From positions 100,188-164,187 of the forward strand of contig UBXM01000037.1 in the NCBI GenBank assembly GCA_900469445.1: DNA of 64,000 nucleotides, read 5' to 3'. This DNA is from Hyphomicrobiales bacterium. GTDB lineage: Bacteria; Pseudomonadota; Alphaproteobacteria; Rhizobiales; Rhizobiaceae. Every line of letters starts with the position of its first letter. Position 1 is the first letter of the stretch. Below the pieces are notes generated by a model that searched no databases, was not told the DNA's origin, and was given only the letters and a program-made list of their open reading frames with translations. Made by a program: the position numbers and the translations under genes. Positions 1 through 9,130 of this stretch are shown here, in pieces.

Positions 1-171
1 AACACGGGCCGCGAGAAAACGCTTCGGAAAGTGGATACGCCAGCCATTCTTGCCCCCGGAATTCACATCGTCGGCGATATCTCCAGCGGTCTGAAGCAGA
101 TAGCGCGCGTTAGACGAGGCCCTGACGTTAAGGCCAAGGATAATGGCTCAGATATACTCCCGAAAATATAA
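1..171 (+). CDS. Partial open frame at left edge, bactofilin-like start
   Basis: Frame 1 is open from the first base to a TAA at 169-171, giving 56 residues. The stretch DTPAILAPGIHIVGDISSG resembles the opening of bactofilins (polymer-forming cytoskeletal proteins), where a short basic start is followed by an I-x-I-x-G-D-I strand. The expected next segment (G-x-I-x-I-D-G repeats) is absent; the frame instead runs through a basic tail and stops. Either this is a broken bactofilin gene or the similarity is chance. The true start lies outside the window. Weak call. Confidence 0.25.
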   Translation, partial: NTGREKTLRKVDTPAILAPGIHIVGDISSGLKQIARVRRGPDVKAKDNGSDILPKI

Positions 172-188
172 TGAATTCATTATCGTCG

Positions 189-215
189 GCCGCTTGCCGC
201 GGAGAGCGGCGTTTT
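189..215 (+). terminator. Hairpin with short T run
   Basis: GCCGCT (189-194) pairs with AGCGGC (205-210) and is followed by GTTTTG. It lies between the left-edge frame (plus strand) and the end of focA (minus strand), so it could terminate the plus-strand transcript. Short stem, weak T run. Confidence 0.3.
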
Positions 216-329
216 GGTCGCGGCTGCTTTGCTCTCCTGTGTGAAGACTTTGACCAGGCTGGATGCCGTGTGTCAGCAACGCGAAAGGAGCCGTGGGCTG
301 CAAGCTGATCAGCGCCACGGCTGTTCTCA

Positions 330-1238
330 TCAATGATGATCGGGCTTGCCCGGGCGACGATAGATGAACCAGTAGACCGCACCGACGAGGAGAGCGCCAC
401 CGACCCAGTTGCCGGCGGTGACAACAGCAAGATTGTTCAAAACGCCGCTCAAGGGAATTTCGCCGGGTGCATGACCGATGGCCGTCCAGAAGCTTTCGGG
501 CGCGCCGTAACGGATCATCAGGCCAAGGCTCAAATAATACATGTTGGCGACGCAGTGCTCGAAGCCTGCAGCGACGAAGGCCGTCACCGGGAAGATTATG
601 GCGAGAATTCTGTCGGAAACCGAGCGTCCAGCCAGAGCCAGCCATACCGCGAGGCAAACCAGAATATTGCAGAGGATGCCAAGCGAGAAAGCTTCGACGA
701 TCGGCAAAGCAGCCTTCGCTTCTGCATAATGCATGGCGGCGATACCGATCGCGTTGTTGCCGAATGTGTACTGGCCCGAAAGGAACACCAGTCCGGCGAT
801 GAAGACAGCACCGACCAGATTGCCAAGCCAGACCAGCACCCAGACGCGGACCATGCGTCTTGTCGCTATACGGCGGCTTGCCCAGGCCATCACCATCAAC
901 ATGTCGCCGGTGAAAAGCTGGGAACCGCCAATCAGCACGAGTATCAGTCCGAGCGAGAAACTCAACCCGGCCAGAAGCCGGGTGAGTCCGAAAGGCAAGA
1001 TTCCGTCGGCGCCCGCGACGGTCGTGGTTGCGAACATGGCAGCAAGGCCGATGAAAGCACCTGCAAGGACAGCCAGGCCCAGCAGGGTCAACGTGTCGTA
1101 ACTGGCCTTCTTGACGCCCATTTCTTCCGCCGCGATGGCAATGGCGTCAGGGGTCAGGGAACCTCCCGCCTCCGGCCCTCGAAAGAAGGCCGAAGTCATC
1201 TTGTCCCGGCTTTCCGGGTCTTGCTGAGCTATGTTCAT
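330..1238 (-). CDS. focA: Formate/nitrite channel FocA
   Basis: 302-residue FNT-family membrane channel expected to move formate across the inner membrane; E. coli FocA is of similar length. After a 40-residue cytoplasmic start, the protein shows six hydrophobic helices and the family features of an N-terminal LTPDAIA segment and a Gly/Phe-rich SLGILCNILVCLAVW half-helix. Its start overlaps the stop of pta by four bases (ATGA at 1235-1238), so the two are translationally coupled. As last gene of pflB-pflA-ackA-pta-focA it most likely exports the formate made by PflB and re-imports it when acid builds up. Nitrite transport (NirC role) is the alternative, but there is no nitrite gene nearby. 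Confidence 0.93.
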   Translation of the reverse strand: MNIAQQDPESRDKMTSAFFRGPEAGGSLTPDAIAIAAEEMGVKKASYDTLTLLGLAVLAGAFIGLAAMFATTTVAGADGILPFGLTRLLAGLSFSLGLILVLIGGSQLFTGDMLMVMAWASRRIATRRMVRVWVLVWLGNLVGAVFIAGLVFLSGQYTFGNNAIGIAAMHYAEAKAALPIVEAFSLGILCNILVCLAVWLALAGRSVSDRILAIIFPVTAFVAAGFEHCVANMYYLSLGLMIRYGAPESFWTAIGHAPGEIPLSGVLNNLAVVTAGNWVGGALLVGAVYWFIYRRPGKPDHH

Positions 1239-3385
1239 GCGCTAATCGCGTTCTTCTTTGCCGGATCGGAACCCGCTCGGCCCTCAGTGGCGGATTGCTG
1301 ATCGGCCTGAATGGCGGTGAGGGCGATGGTGAAGACGATGTCATCGACGAGAGCGCCGCGCGACAGGTCGTTGACCGGTTTGCGCAGACCCTGCAGCATC
1401 GGGCCGACCGAAACGACATCCGCCGAGCGCTGGACTGCCTTATAGGTGGTGTTGCCGGTGTTCAAATCCGGGAAGACGAAGACGTTGGCGCGACCGGCGA
1501 CCGGGCTGTTCGGTGCCTTGGAACGACCGACGCTCTCGACACTTGCCGCATCGTACTGGATCGGGCCGTCGATCAGCAGATCGGGCTTGCGCTGTTTGGC
1601 AAGTTCGGTTGCCTCGCGCACCTTGTCGACGTCACCGCCGGTACCGGAGGTGCCGGTCGAGTAGGAGATCATTGCCACCCGCGGATCGATGCCGAAGGCC
1701 CTTGCCGTGTCGGAAGACTGGACGGCGATTTCCGCCAACTGGTCTGCCGTCGGGTTGGGGTTGATGGCGCAGTCGCCATAGACCAGGACCTGATCGGGCA
1801 TCAGCATGAAGAAGACAGAAGAGACGATGCTCTGGCCCGGTTCGGTCTTGATCAGCTGCAGGGCGGGGCGCACCGTGCTTGCCGTGGTGTGAACCGCACC
1901 GGAAACGAGACCGTCGACTTCGCCGACGGCGAGCATCATCGTGCCGAGGACGACGGTGTCTTCGAGCTGGGCGATCGCCTGGGGAGGTGTCATGCCCTTG
2001 GACTTGCGCAGCTCGACCATGGCGTCGACATAGTTGGCGCGAACAGCCTGGGGATCGAGGATTTCGAGATCGGCGGGCAGTTCGATGTCCTTTGCCTTGG
2101 CGATCATCTGGATGGCATCGGGCCGGCCGAGCAGGACGCAGCGGGCAATGCCCTTCTGGTGGCAGATGACGGCAGCCTGCAGCGTGCGGGGCTCTTCACC
2201 CTCGGGCAGCACGATGCGCTTGTTGGCGCGGCGCGCACCTTCGATCAGGTGATTGCGGAAGCGCGGCGGCGACAGTCTTGCTTCGGTCGAGGTGCCGATG
2301 CGTTCGCGCAGCGACGTCGTGTCGATATGCTCGGCGACGAAATCGATGACCTTTTCCATGTGCTGGCTGTCATCCTGGCTGACATGGTAGCTCAGATGCG
2401 CAAGGCGCGAGGCGGTCGCATAGGTGTCGTCGGGTGTCGACAGGATCGGCAGGATATTGGAGCCGACCGAGGCCATCAGTTCGGCGACCGGGGAAGCGAG
2501 TGGCGCGCCGCAGGTCAGAAGCAGGCCGGCAAGCGGTACGCCGCGGCTGTGAGCCAGTGCCGAGGCAAGTGCGATATCGCTGCGATCGCCAGGCATGACG
2601 ACTAGGGTTTCGGGGCGCAGGCGGTCAATCATCTTCTCGACCGAACGGGCACCGACGACGATCTCGCGCACCCGCACCGCATCGAGCCTGGATCCCTGGA
2701 TGACGCTCAGATCGAGCGACGAGACGAGGTCAGACAGACGCGGCGTGTTCAGGTTCGGCTCGTAAGGGATCGCACCGAGGATTGTCGAAGAGGCCAGGCC
2801 GAAGGGGGTCAGGGCTTCTTTCAGGCGCTGGCGATCCGCATCCACCTTCATCTTGTTGATCATCAGGCCGAGAAGCGGCGAGTTTCCTTCGCGCGCATAC
2901 TGGCGATGGATCAAGGCGACCGTTTCGGCGATGAATTTCGGTTCGTAATCGACGCCGCTCAGGACCGGGATGACGTCCGCGTCCAGGCTGCGTGCGATCT
3001 CGACATTGACGCGCAGGGCGATCTGCGCACTGGCAAGCGGGATCAGGCCTTCGACCACGACCACGTCGTGATCGGCGCGCAGGGCTTCCGTCATCGTCGC
3101 GATATCTTCGAGCAGGGCTGCAAGGTCACCCTTGCGGATCTGCTCTTCCACACGCTCGAACGGAATGGGCTCCGGCGAGTTGGTCATGCACAGAGTGCGG
3201 GCGAAATGGCTCGAGGTGTCGATGCCCTTTTTCTGGCTCCGGCTCTCGGATCTCGGCTGGGCGATGGGCTTGACGAAGGCGACTTTCAAGCCGTCGCGCT
3301 GCAGTGCCCGTACCAGGCCGAGCGACAGCGATGTCAGGCCGACATCCTGAGCTGCTGCGGCGAGGAAAATTATACGTGCGCACAT
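1235..3385 (-). CDS. pta: Phosphate acetyltransferase, long three-domain form
   Basis: 716 residues, the size of E. coli Pta (714). It converts acetyl-CoA and phosphate to acetyl phosphate and CoA. Order of domains: N-terminal BioD-like P-loop domain (residues about 1-200, with the degenerate loop QDVGLTSLSLG rather than a true Walker A, as is normal for this family), a DRTGG regulatory domain (about 220-330), and the catalytic PTA_PTB domain (about 385-705, with SGAVHTTASTVRPALQ and STGTSGTGGDVDKV). The start is supported by AAGGAT eight bases upstream. It lies 69 bases after ackA and overlaps focA. Many rhizobia carry the short PTA_PTB form; this long enteric-type form is notable. Confidence 0.96.
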   Translation of the reverse strand: MCARIIFLAAAAQDVGLTSLSLGLVRALQRDGLKVAFVKPIAQPRSESRSQKKGIDTSSHFARTLCMTNSPEPIPFERVEEQIRKGDLAALLEDIATMTEALRADHDVVVVEGLIPLASAQIALRVNVEIARSLDADVIPVLSGVDYEPKFIAETVALIHRQYAREGNSPLLGLMINKMKVDADRQRLKEALTPFGLASSTILGAIPYEPNLNTPRLSDLVSSLDLSVIQGSRLDAVRVREIVVGARSVEKMIDRLRPETLVVMPGDRSDIALASALAHSRGVPLAGLLLTCGAPLASPVAELMASVGSNILPILSTPDDTYATASRLAHLSYHVSQDDSQHMEKVIDFVAEHIDTTSLRERIGTSTEARLSPPRFRNHLIEGARRANKRIVLPEGEEPRTLQAAVICHQKGIARCVLLGRPDAIQMIAKAKDIELPADLEILDPQAVRANYVDAMVELRKSKGMTPPQAIAQLEDTVVLGTMMLAVGEVDGLVSGAVHTTASTVRPALQLIKTEPGQSIVSSVFFMLMPDQVLVYGDCAINPNPTADQLAEIAVQSSDTARAFGIDPRVAMISYSTGTSGTGGDVDKVREATELAKQRKPDLLIDGPIQYDAASVESVGRSKAPNSPVAGRANVFVFPDLNTGNTTYKAVQRSADVVSVGPMLQGLRKPVNDLSRGALVDDIVFTIALTAIQADQQSATEGRAGSDPAKKNAISA

Positions 3386-3454
3386 TTAGAATTATCCTTC
3401 TGTATGTTCGCGGTCATTATGAATTGGTTGAAATAGCGCGGTTCGTGGCAGCGA

Positions 3455-4666
3455 CTATGCTGTGGTTTTTGTTGAAACGGCGTCCAGCGTGTCGTGGGCG
3501 ATCATCCATTCCTCGTTGGTGGCGATAACGGCAGCGGCTGCCTTGCTATCCTTCGAGGTGATGACGCCGCAACTTCCACCGAACATCTGGGCATTGGTTT
3601 CTTTATCGAGCTTAATGCCGAAAGCCGACAGGCGCTCGATCGTCCGCTGACGCATCGTTGCGGAATTCTCGCCGATACCGCCGGTGAAGATGACGGCATC
3701 CAGGCGATCGAGCGAGGTTGCCAGACCGCCGATGTAACGGGCCAGGCGATGGACGAAAACATCCAGTGCCAGCTTGGCACCTTCATGGCCTTCATTCTCA
3801 GCATTTTCCAGCGTGCGGCAATCGTTGGACAGGCCGGACAGGCCAAGAAGGCCACTCTTGCGGTTCAGCAGCGTATCGAGATCATCGATCGACAGGCCGT
3901 CCTGGCGGGCAATGTGGAAGACCGCGCCCGGATCGATATCGCCGGAACGGGTGCCCATGACGAGACCTTCGAGCGGGGTGAAGCCCATGGATGTGTCGAC
4001 GCTCTTGCCATTCAGAACGGCCGTTGCCGAAGCACCATTGCCGAGATGGGCGATGACGAGGCCATGATCGTTGGGGTCGAGGCCGAGAAGCTCGACGGCT
4101 TCCATTGCGACGAAGCGATGGCTGGTCCCGTGGAAACCGTAACGACGCACGCCGAGGTTACGGTAGCAATCCTGTGGGATGGCATAGGTGAAGGCCGCCG
4201 GCGGCATGGTCGCATGGAAGGCGGTGTCGAAGACTGCAACATGCGGAACCGACGGAAGAGCCGCCATCGCCGTTCTTACGCCAAGGATGTTTGCAGGGTT
4301 GTGCAGCGGAGCGAGATTGGAAAGCGCATCCATCTCGCGCAGGATTTCATCGGTGATGAGGGTCGAGGCCGAGAAACGTTCGCCGCCGTGTACCATGCGA
4401 TGACCAACCGCCACGACCGAGCTCAGCCAGCCCTTCTGATCCAGGATGCCAAGAAGCTTCTGCAGGGCAACATCGTGGCTTCCGCCATCCAGAGACATTT
4501 CAGTCTTTTCGCCCTTTTCCTTGACCACAAGCCGGCTTTCCGGCTGGCCGAGGTTTTCAGCCAGGGCAGAAAGAAGCGGCTCGCGGCCAGAACCTGCGAA
4601 CACGCCGAACTTAACGGAAGAGCTGCCGCAGTTTACGACGAGAACGAGCGAGCGAATGTCTATCAT
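3455..4666 (-). CDS. ackA: Acetate kinase
   Basis: 403-residue ASKHA-fold kinase that makes ATP and acetate from acetyl phosphate. The N-terminal phosphate loop VVNCGSSSVKFGVF and the second signature RRYGFHGTSHRFV are intact, as is GTRSGDIDPG. An AAGGAA ribosome site sits in front of the ATG at 4666. It is located 56 bases after pflA and 69 bases before pta on the same strand. With Pta it is the substrate-level phosphorylation step of the fermentation operon. Confidence 0.97.
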   Translation of the reverse strand: MIDIRSLVLVVNCGSSSVKFGVFAGSGREPLLSALAENLGQPESRLVVKEKGEKTEMSLDGGSHDVALQKLLGILDQKGWLSSVVAVGHRMVHGGERFSASTLITDEILREMDALSNLAPLHNPANILGVRTAMAALPSVPHVAVFDTAFHATMPPAAFTYAIPQDCYRNLGVRRYGFHGTSHRFVAMEAVELLGLDPNDHGLVIAHLGNGASATAVLNGKSVDTSMGFTPLEGLVMGTRSGDIDPGAVFHIARQDGLSIDDLDTLLNRKSGLLGLSGLSNDCRTLENAENEGHEGAKLALDVFVHRLARYIGGLATSLDRLDAVIFTGGIGENSATMRQRTIERLSAFGIKLDKETNAQMFGGSCGVITSKDSKAAAAVIATNEEWMIAHDTLDAVSTKTTA

Positions 4667-4722
4667 TTTAAAATTCCTTGTTATTTTAGCAGTTGGGAAC
4701 GATTTTCCGGTGCTTCCAGGTC

Positions 4723-5520
4723 CTAAAAGACCGTCAGACCGCGTTCCGCGAATATTGATCTTGCTTCAGCCGTGGATTCCGGTGTTGGCGTCGGAGCTCC
4801 GGCGAGGGGATAATCCATGCCCAATTGCGCCCACTTCTGGGTGCCCATCTGGTGGAAGGGGAGGACCTCGACACGCTCCACGATCGAGCCAAGTCCCGCT
4901 ACGAAATCGGCGAGCCTGGCTATGTCGTCATGTCCATCGGTCCAGCCGGGAACAAGGACGTATCTCAGCCAAATCGGTTTCTGCAGCCGCTGCAGACGAT
5001 GGGCGAAGTCGAGCGTTGGCTGCAGTGGTTGCGCCGTGAGACGCTGGTATGTTTCAGGGTCGCTATGCTTGATATCGAGAAGAACGAGATCGACATTGTC
5101 GAACCATTCGTCTTCCACCGAAGCGTGGAGGTAACCCTGCGTGTCGAGCGCAGTATGAAGGCCGAGTTCGTTCTTGAAACGCTTGAACATCTCGCCGACG
5201 AAAGGCGCCTGCATCAAAGGTTCGCCGCCCGAAATGGTTACACCGCCTGCCATCCGCAGGAAGCCGGCATAGGGCTTGATTTCCGCCAGGGCGTCATCGA
5301 CGGTGATCTTTCGGCCGTTATGCAGCTTCCAGGTATCCGGATTGTGGCAATAGACGCAGCGGAAAAGGCACCCGGCCATGAAGAAGACGAAGCGCATGCC
5401 CGGCCCATCGACAGCGGCTCCGCTTTCAACGGAATGCAGGTAGCCGAAATCCGTCGAAGAATGGGTCCCGGCGGGGGCATGCGCCTTCGGCGGGCGGGTG
5501 ATCGCTCGATGAATATCCAT
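4723..5520 (-). CDS. pflA: Pyruvate formate-lyase activating enzyme (radical SAM)
   Basis: 265 residues from the ATG at 5520. Uses S-adenosylmethionine and a 4Fe-4S cluster to install the glycyl radical on PflB. The cluster motif CxxxCxxC is Cys51, Cys55 and Cys58 (GCLFRCVYCHN), preceded by the DGPGMRFVFFMAGC segment typical of PFL activases; GGVTISGGEPL supplies the SAM-binding GGE. No extra 8-Fe ferredoxin insert is present, so it is the PflA type rather than a glycerol or choline activase. A second in-frame ATG at 5532 is possible; neither start has a strong ribosome site (GAGATG precedes 5520). It follows pflB by 84 bases. Confidence 0.94.
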   Translation of the reverse strand: MDIHRAITRPPKAHAPAGTHSSTDFGYLHSVESGAAVDGPGMRFVFFMAGCLFRCVYCHNPDTWKLHNGRKITVDDALAEIKPYAGFLRMAGGVTISGGEPLMQAPFVGEMFKRFKNELGLHTALDTQGYLHASVEDEWFDNVDLVLLDIKHSDPETYQRLTAQPLQPTLDFAHRLQRLQKPIWLRYVLVPGWTDGHDDIARLADFVAGLGSIVERVEVLPFHQMGTQKWAQLGMDYPLAGAPTPTPESTAEARSIFAERGLTVF

Positions 5521-5604
5521 GGGGCATCTCATGTCTTTAGATAATTCGGGTCAACAGCGTGGGCGCACATGGGTTCCACATGCGCCCAGCCTAACGCCTA
5601 TGCG

Positions 5605-7863
5605 TTACATCTTCGAGTGGAAGGTGCGGGAAATGACGTCGAGCTGCTGTTCACGTGTAAGCTTGACGAAATTGACCGCATATCCCGACACGCGCACCGT
5701 CAACTGCGGATACAGTTCCGGATGGTCCATTGCATGGACGAGCGTGTCGCGGTTGAAGACGTTGACGTTGACATGGAAACCGCCTGCTGCCGTGTAGGCA
5801 TCCAGGCAATTTGCCAGGTTCTTTGCACGTTCCTCGCTGGTGCGACCGAGCGAGTCCGGTGTTGCCGAAGCCGTCCAGGAAATACCGTCGAGGGCGGCGT
5901 CGTAGGGGATCTTGGCAACCGATGCGCCGGCTGCGACGAAGCCCTTGGTATCACGACCGTTCATCGGGTTTGCACCCGGTGCGAAAGGCTCGCCTGCACG
6001 GCGACCGTCCGGCGTGTTGCCTGTCTTCTTGCCGTAGACCACGTTGGAGGTGATCGTCAGCACCGACTGGGTCGGCATCGAGTTACGATAGAAGTAGGGC
6101 TGCGAGGCCACCTTCTTCATGAAGGTTTCGGTCAGCCAGACGGCGATGCTATCAACGCTGTCGTCATTGTTGCCGTAAGCGGGGTAGGTGCCTTCGATCT
6201 TGTAGTCGACGGCGAGGCCTGCCTCGTTGCGGATGACCTTGACCTTGGCATGTTTGATAGCCGAGAGGCTATCGGCTGCGACCGACAGGCCGGCGATGCC
6301 GCAAGCCATGGTGCGCAGAATGTCGCGGTCATGCAGCGCCATTTCGATACGCTCGTAAGCGTATTTGTCGTGCATGTAATGGACGGTGTTGAGTGCCTTG
6401 ACATAGGTCTTGGCCAGCCAGTCCATCATCTTGTCGAACTTGGCCATGACTTCATCATAGTCAAGAACGTCGCCGGTGATCGGCTCGAAGCCCTTGGCGA
6501 CGACTGCGCCGCTCTTTTCGTCGACGCCGCCGTTGATCGCATAAAGCAGGGCCTTTGCGAGGTTGGAGCGGGCACCGAAGAACTGCATCTGCTTGCCGAT
6601 CCGCATGGCCGAGACGCAGCATGCAATGCCGTAGTCGTCGCCCCACTTGGGCCGCATCAGGTCGTCGTTTTCGTACTGGATGGCACTGGTATCGGCAGAC
6701 ACCTTGGCGCAGAAGTTCTTGAAGCCTTCCGGCAGCTTGGTGCTCCACAGCACGGTCAGGTTCGGTTCAGGAGCCGGGCCGAGGTTGTAGAGCGTGTGCA
6801 GGAAGCGGAAGCTCGACTTGGTGACGAGCGGACGACCGTCTTCACCGACGCCGCCGATCGATTCCGTCACCCAGGTCGGATCGCCCGAGAACAGCTGATC
6901 ATACTCTGGCGTGCGCAGGAAGCGGACGATCCGGAGCTTGATGATCATGTCGTCGATCAGTTCCTGAGCCTGTTCTTCGGTCAGGACGCCTGCGTCGATA
7001 TCGCGCTGGATGTAGATGTCGAGGAAGGTCGAGACACGGCCGAGCGACATTGCCGCACCGTTCTGTTCCTTCACGGCAGCCAGGTAAGCGAAGTAGGTCC
7101 ACTGGATGGCTTCGCGGGCATTGGTAGCCGGCTTGGAAATGTCATAGCCGTATTTGGCGGCCATTTCCTTCAGTTCGTCGAGAGCGCGGTACTGTTCCGA
7201 CATCTCTTCACGCAGGCGCATCACGTCGTCGTTGAAGACTTCGTTTTCGATGGCGCGGAAGTCCTTCAGGCGGAAGGCGCGCAGTGCGTCCGTACCGTAG
7301 AGGGCGACGCGGCGATAGTCACCGATGATACGACCACGGCCATAGGCGTCCGGCAGGCCGGTGATGACGCCGGACTTGCGGGCTGCGAGAATTTCCGGGC
7401 TGTAGACGTCGAAAATGCCCTGGTTGTGGCTCTTGCGGTATTTCGTCCAGACCTCGTGAACCGACGGATCGAGTTCGAAGCCGAAGGCTTCAAGACCGTT
7501 TTCAACCATGCGCAGGCCGCCGTTCGGCATGATGGCGCGCTTCAGCGGCGCATCGGTCTGCAGGCCGACGATCAGTTCGATATCCTTGGCGATATAACCG
7601 GCATCATGTGCGGTGATCGTCGAGGCGCGGTCGGCAGAGACGTCCAGAACACCCTTCTTGCGCTCCTCGGCGAGGAGCACACCGAGCGTTTCCCAGACCT
7701 TTAGGGTGCGTGGTGTCGGGCCAGCGAGAAATGCGCCGTCCGCCTCGTAGGGCTTGTAGTTGTTCTGGATAAAGTCGCGAACGTCAACGGCGTCGCGCCA
7801 CTTGTCACCTTTGAAACCGGCCCAAGCGTCGGCGGGGACGATTGTTTGGGAAAGGATGCCCAT
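5605..7863 (-). CDS. pflB: Formate C-acetyltransferase (pyruvate formate-lyase)
   Basis: 752 residues (E. coli 760). Cleaves pyruvate with CoA to acetyl-CoA and formate without oxygen. The adjacent active-site cysteines are Cys415-Cys416 (GIACCVSAM) and the radical glycine is Gly727 in RVSGYAV near the C-terminus, both matching E. coli spacing, so the enzyme should be functional and oxygen-sensitive. The frame is open 35 codons further upstream, but the ATG at 7863 has GAGGAAG at proper spacing and the classical start sequence. First gene of the operon. PFL is rare among Rhizobiaceae, which are usually respiratory. Regulation is likely by an FNR/FixK protein through the box at 7995-8008. Confidence 0.97.
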   Translation of the reverse strand: MGILSQTIVPADAWAGFKGDKWRDAVDVRDFIQNNYKPYEADGAFLAGPTPRTLKVWETLGVLLAEERKKGVLDVSADRASTITAHDAGYIAKDIELIVGLQTDAPLKRAIMPNGGLRMVENGLEAFGFELDPSVHEVWTKYRKSHNQGIFDVYSPEILAARKSGVITGLPDAYGRGRIIGDYRRVALYGTDALRAFRLKDFRAIENEVFNDDVMRLREEMSEQYRALDELKEMAAKYGYDISKPATNAREAIQWTYFAYLAAVKEQNGAAMSLGRVSTFLDIYIQRDIDAGVLTEEQAQELIDDMIIKLRIVRFLRTPEYDQLFSGDPTWVTESIGGVGEDGRPLVTKSSFRFLHTLYNLGPAPEPNLTVLWSTKLPEGFKNFCAKVSADTSAIQYENDDLMRPKWGDDYGIACCVSAMRIGKQMQFFGARSNLAKALLYAINGGVDEKSGAVVAKGFEPITGDVLDYDEVMAKFDKMMDWLAKTYVKALNTVHYMHDKYAYERIEMALHDRDILRTMACGIAGLSVAADSLSAIKHAKVKVIRNEAGLAVDYKIEGTYPAYGNNDDSVDSIAVWLTETFMKKVASQPYFYRNSMPTQSVLTITSNVVYGKKTGNTPDGRRAGEPFAPGANPMNGRDTKGFVAAGASVAKIPYDAALDGISWTASATPDSLGRTSEERAKNLANCLDAYTAAGGFHVNVNVFNRDTLVHAMDHPELYPQLTVRVSGYAVNFVKLTREQQLDVISRTFHSKM

Positions 7864-8119
7864 AAGTCTTCTTCCTCTTTCTTTGCCTTTCGGCATTTGG
7901 TGAAGCGCCCTCCCAACCGCAGCCCCCCTATAGACAGAGCCTGAGAGGACCGCGGCTTCCAACGTCAACTTACCAATGTAGACGACATCAAAGTTTGATC
8001 CCGATCAACGTGGGAATTGATGAGTGTGAATATGGTCCGGCTCAGCGCTGGACGAAATCTTAATCCACGCCCCTAAATTCCGGACAGTGCGATGCCTTGG
8101 GGGGCGGAAGGGAGGCAAA
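7864..8119. promoter_or_regulatory. Divergent promoter region pflB / kdgK
   Basis: 256 bases without a gene between two divergent starts. It contains the FNR-type box (listed separately) about 135 bases from the pflB ATG and 112 bases from the kdgK ATG. On the pflB side TAAGTT (complement of 7968-7973) would be a -10 element placing the box near -41, the usual class II position for FNR activators; this promoter assignment is tentative. No clear KdgR-type palindrome was seen on the kdgK side. Confidence 0.55.
7995..8008. promoter_or_regulatory. Perfect FNR/FixK/FnrN box
   Basis: The sequence TTGATCCCGATCAA is an exact TTGAT-N4-ATCAA palindrome, the consensus for FNR, FnrN and FixK. In rhizobia such boxes switch on microaerobic genes. 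It sits upstream of pflB, as the anaerobic boxes do in enteric pfl promoters, and could also influence the divergent uronate genes. Confidence 0.85.
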
Positions 8120-9100
8120 ATGCCACTGGAAATACGCGTAGCCTCGATCGGCGAATGCATGGTCGAGCTGCAACGCAAACCGGACGGCTCAATCACTCAG
8201 GCTTTCGGAGGTGATACTTTCAATACCGCTGCCTATATGGCACGATTGGGAGCGGGTCTGGGACCATTCGTCTCATACATCACCGCCATCGGAGACGATC
8301 CTTTCAGCGAGGACATGGCGGCATTCTGGAAAGCCCAGGGTGTCGACGATCATCTCGTGCCACGCAGAAAGGGATGCAGGCCCGGTCTTTATTTCATCAA
8401 GACGGACCCGAGCGGTGAGCGGCGCTTCTTCTACTGGCGCGGCGAAGCTGCCGCCCGCGAAACTTTCGAAGGCGAGGGTTCGGATGAACTTCTTGCTGCA
8501 CTCGACGGGTTCACGAGCGTCTATATCTCCGGAATAAGCCTGGCTGTCTTGAAGCCGGAAAGCCGCGAACGGCTGCTCACAAGGCTGGAAGACCTTGCTC
8601 GGGCGGGTATCGCCGTCGATTTCGACGGGAACTATCGGCCGCTGCTTTGGGGCGGTATCGAAAATGCCCGCGCGGCCTATGAACGCGTCATCGCAATTTC
8701 CACGCGCGTTCTCGTCACCATCGAGGAACTCGAAGTGTTCGGGCTTGCGCAGACCATGGAAGCCGGCATCGAGTATTTTGCAAAAATGCCGCAGCTCGAA
8801 GTGGTGATCAAGGATGGACCGGGCGATGCCACGCTCATCCATGGTGGCAAGGTCGAAACCGTACCCGCTACCAAAGTCGAGAAAGTTGTCGACACAACCG
8901 CTGCCGGCGACAGTTTTTCAGCAACCTATATTTTAGGCCGCAACCTAGGGATTGAGCCCGCGGAGGCAGCACGCCGTGCCCACGTCGTCGCTGGCGCTGT
9001 CGTTCAGCACCATGGTGCAATTATCCCGAAAGACGCCACACCCGACGTCTTCAAAACCGAGATCGCCAGCCGCGGCAATTTTACCACCGCGGCAGAATAG
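8120..9100 (+). CDS. kdgK: 2-Keto-3-deoxygluconate kinase
   Basis: 326-residue PfkB/ribokinase-family sugar kinase. Phosphorylates 2-keto-3-deoxygluconate (KDG) to the 6-phosphate, which enters the Entner-Doudoroff aldolase step. Visible motifs are the N-terminal GGDTFNTAAYMARLG substrate region and the C-terminal anion-hole/catalytic block DTTAAGDSFSATYI with the catalytic Asp. The frame extends eleven codons upstream, but GGGAGG is placed just before the ATG at 8120. It leads an operon with kdgT (30-base gap), which supports the KDG assignment over other PfkB sugars. Confidence 0.9.
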   Translation: MPLEIRVASIGECMVELQRKPDGSITQAFGGDTFNTAAYMARLGAGLGPFVSYITAIGDDPFSEDMAAFWKAQGVDDHLVPRRKGCRPGLYFIKTDPSGERRFFYWRGEAAARETFEGEGSDELLAALDGFTSVYISGISLAVLKPESRERLLTRLEDLARAGIAVDFDGNYRPLLWGGIENARAAYERVIAISTRVLVTIEELEVFGLAQTMEAGIEYFAKMPQLEVVIKDGPGDATLIHGGKVETVPATKVEKVVDTTAAGDSFSATYILGRNLGIEPAEAARRAHVVAGAVVQHHGAIIPKDATPDVFKTEIASRGNFTTAAE

Positions 9101-9130
9101 CGAACTCAATACTTAAGGAGGAATACAAAA

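Noticed and set aside
5569-7704. 711-codon open frame opposite pflB
   Set aside because: Mirror of a highly conserved gene; no domain and no ribosome site that fits.
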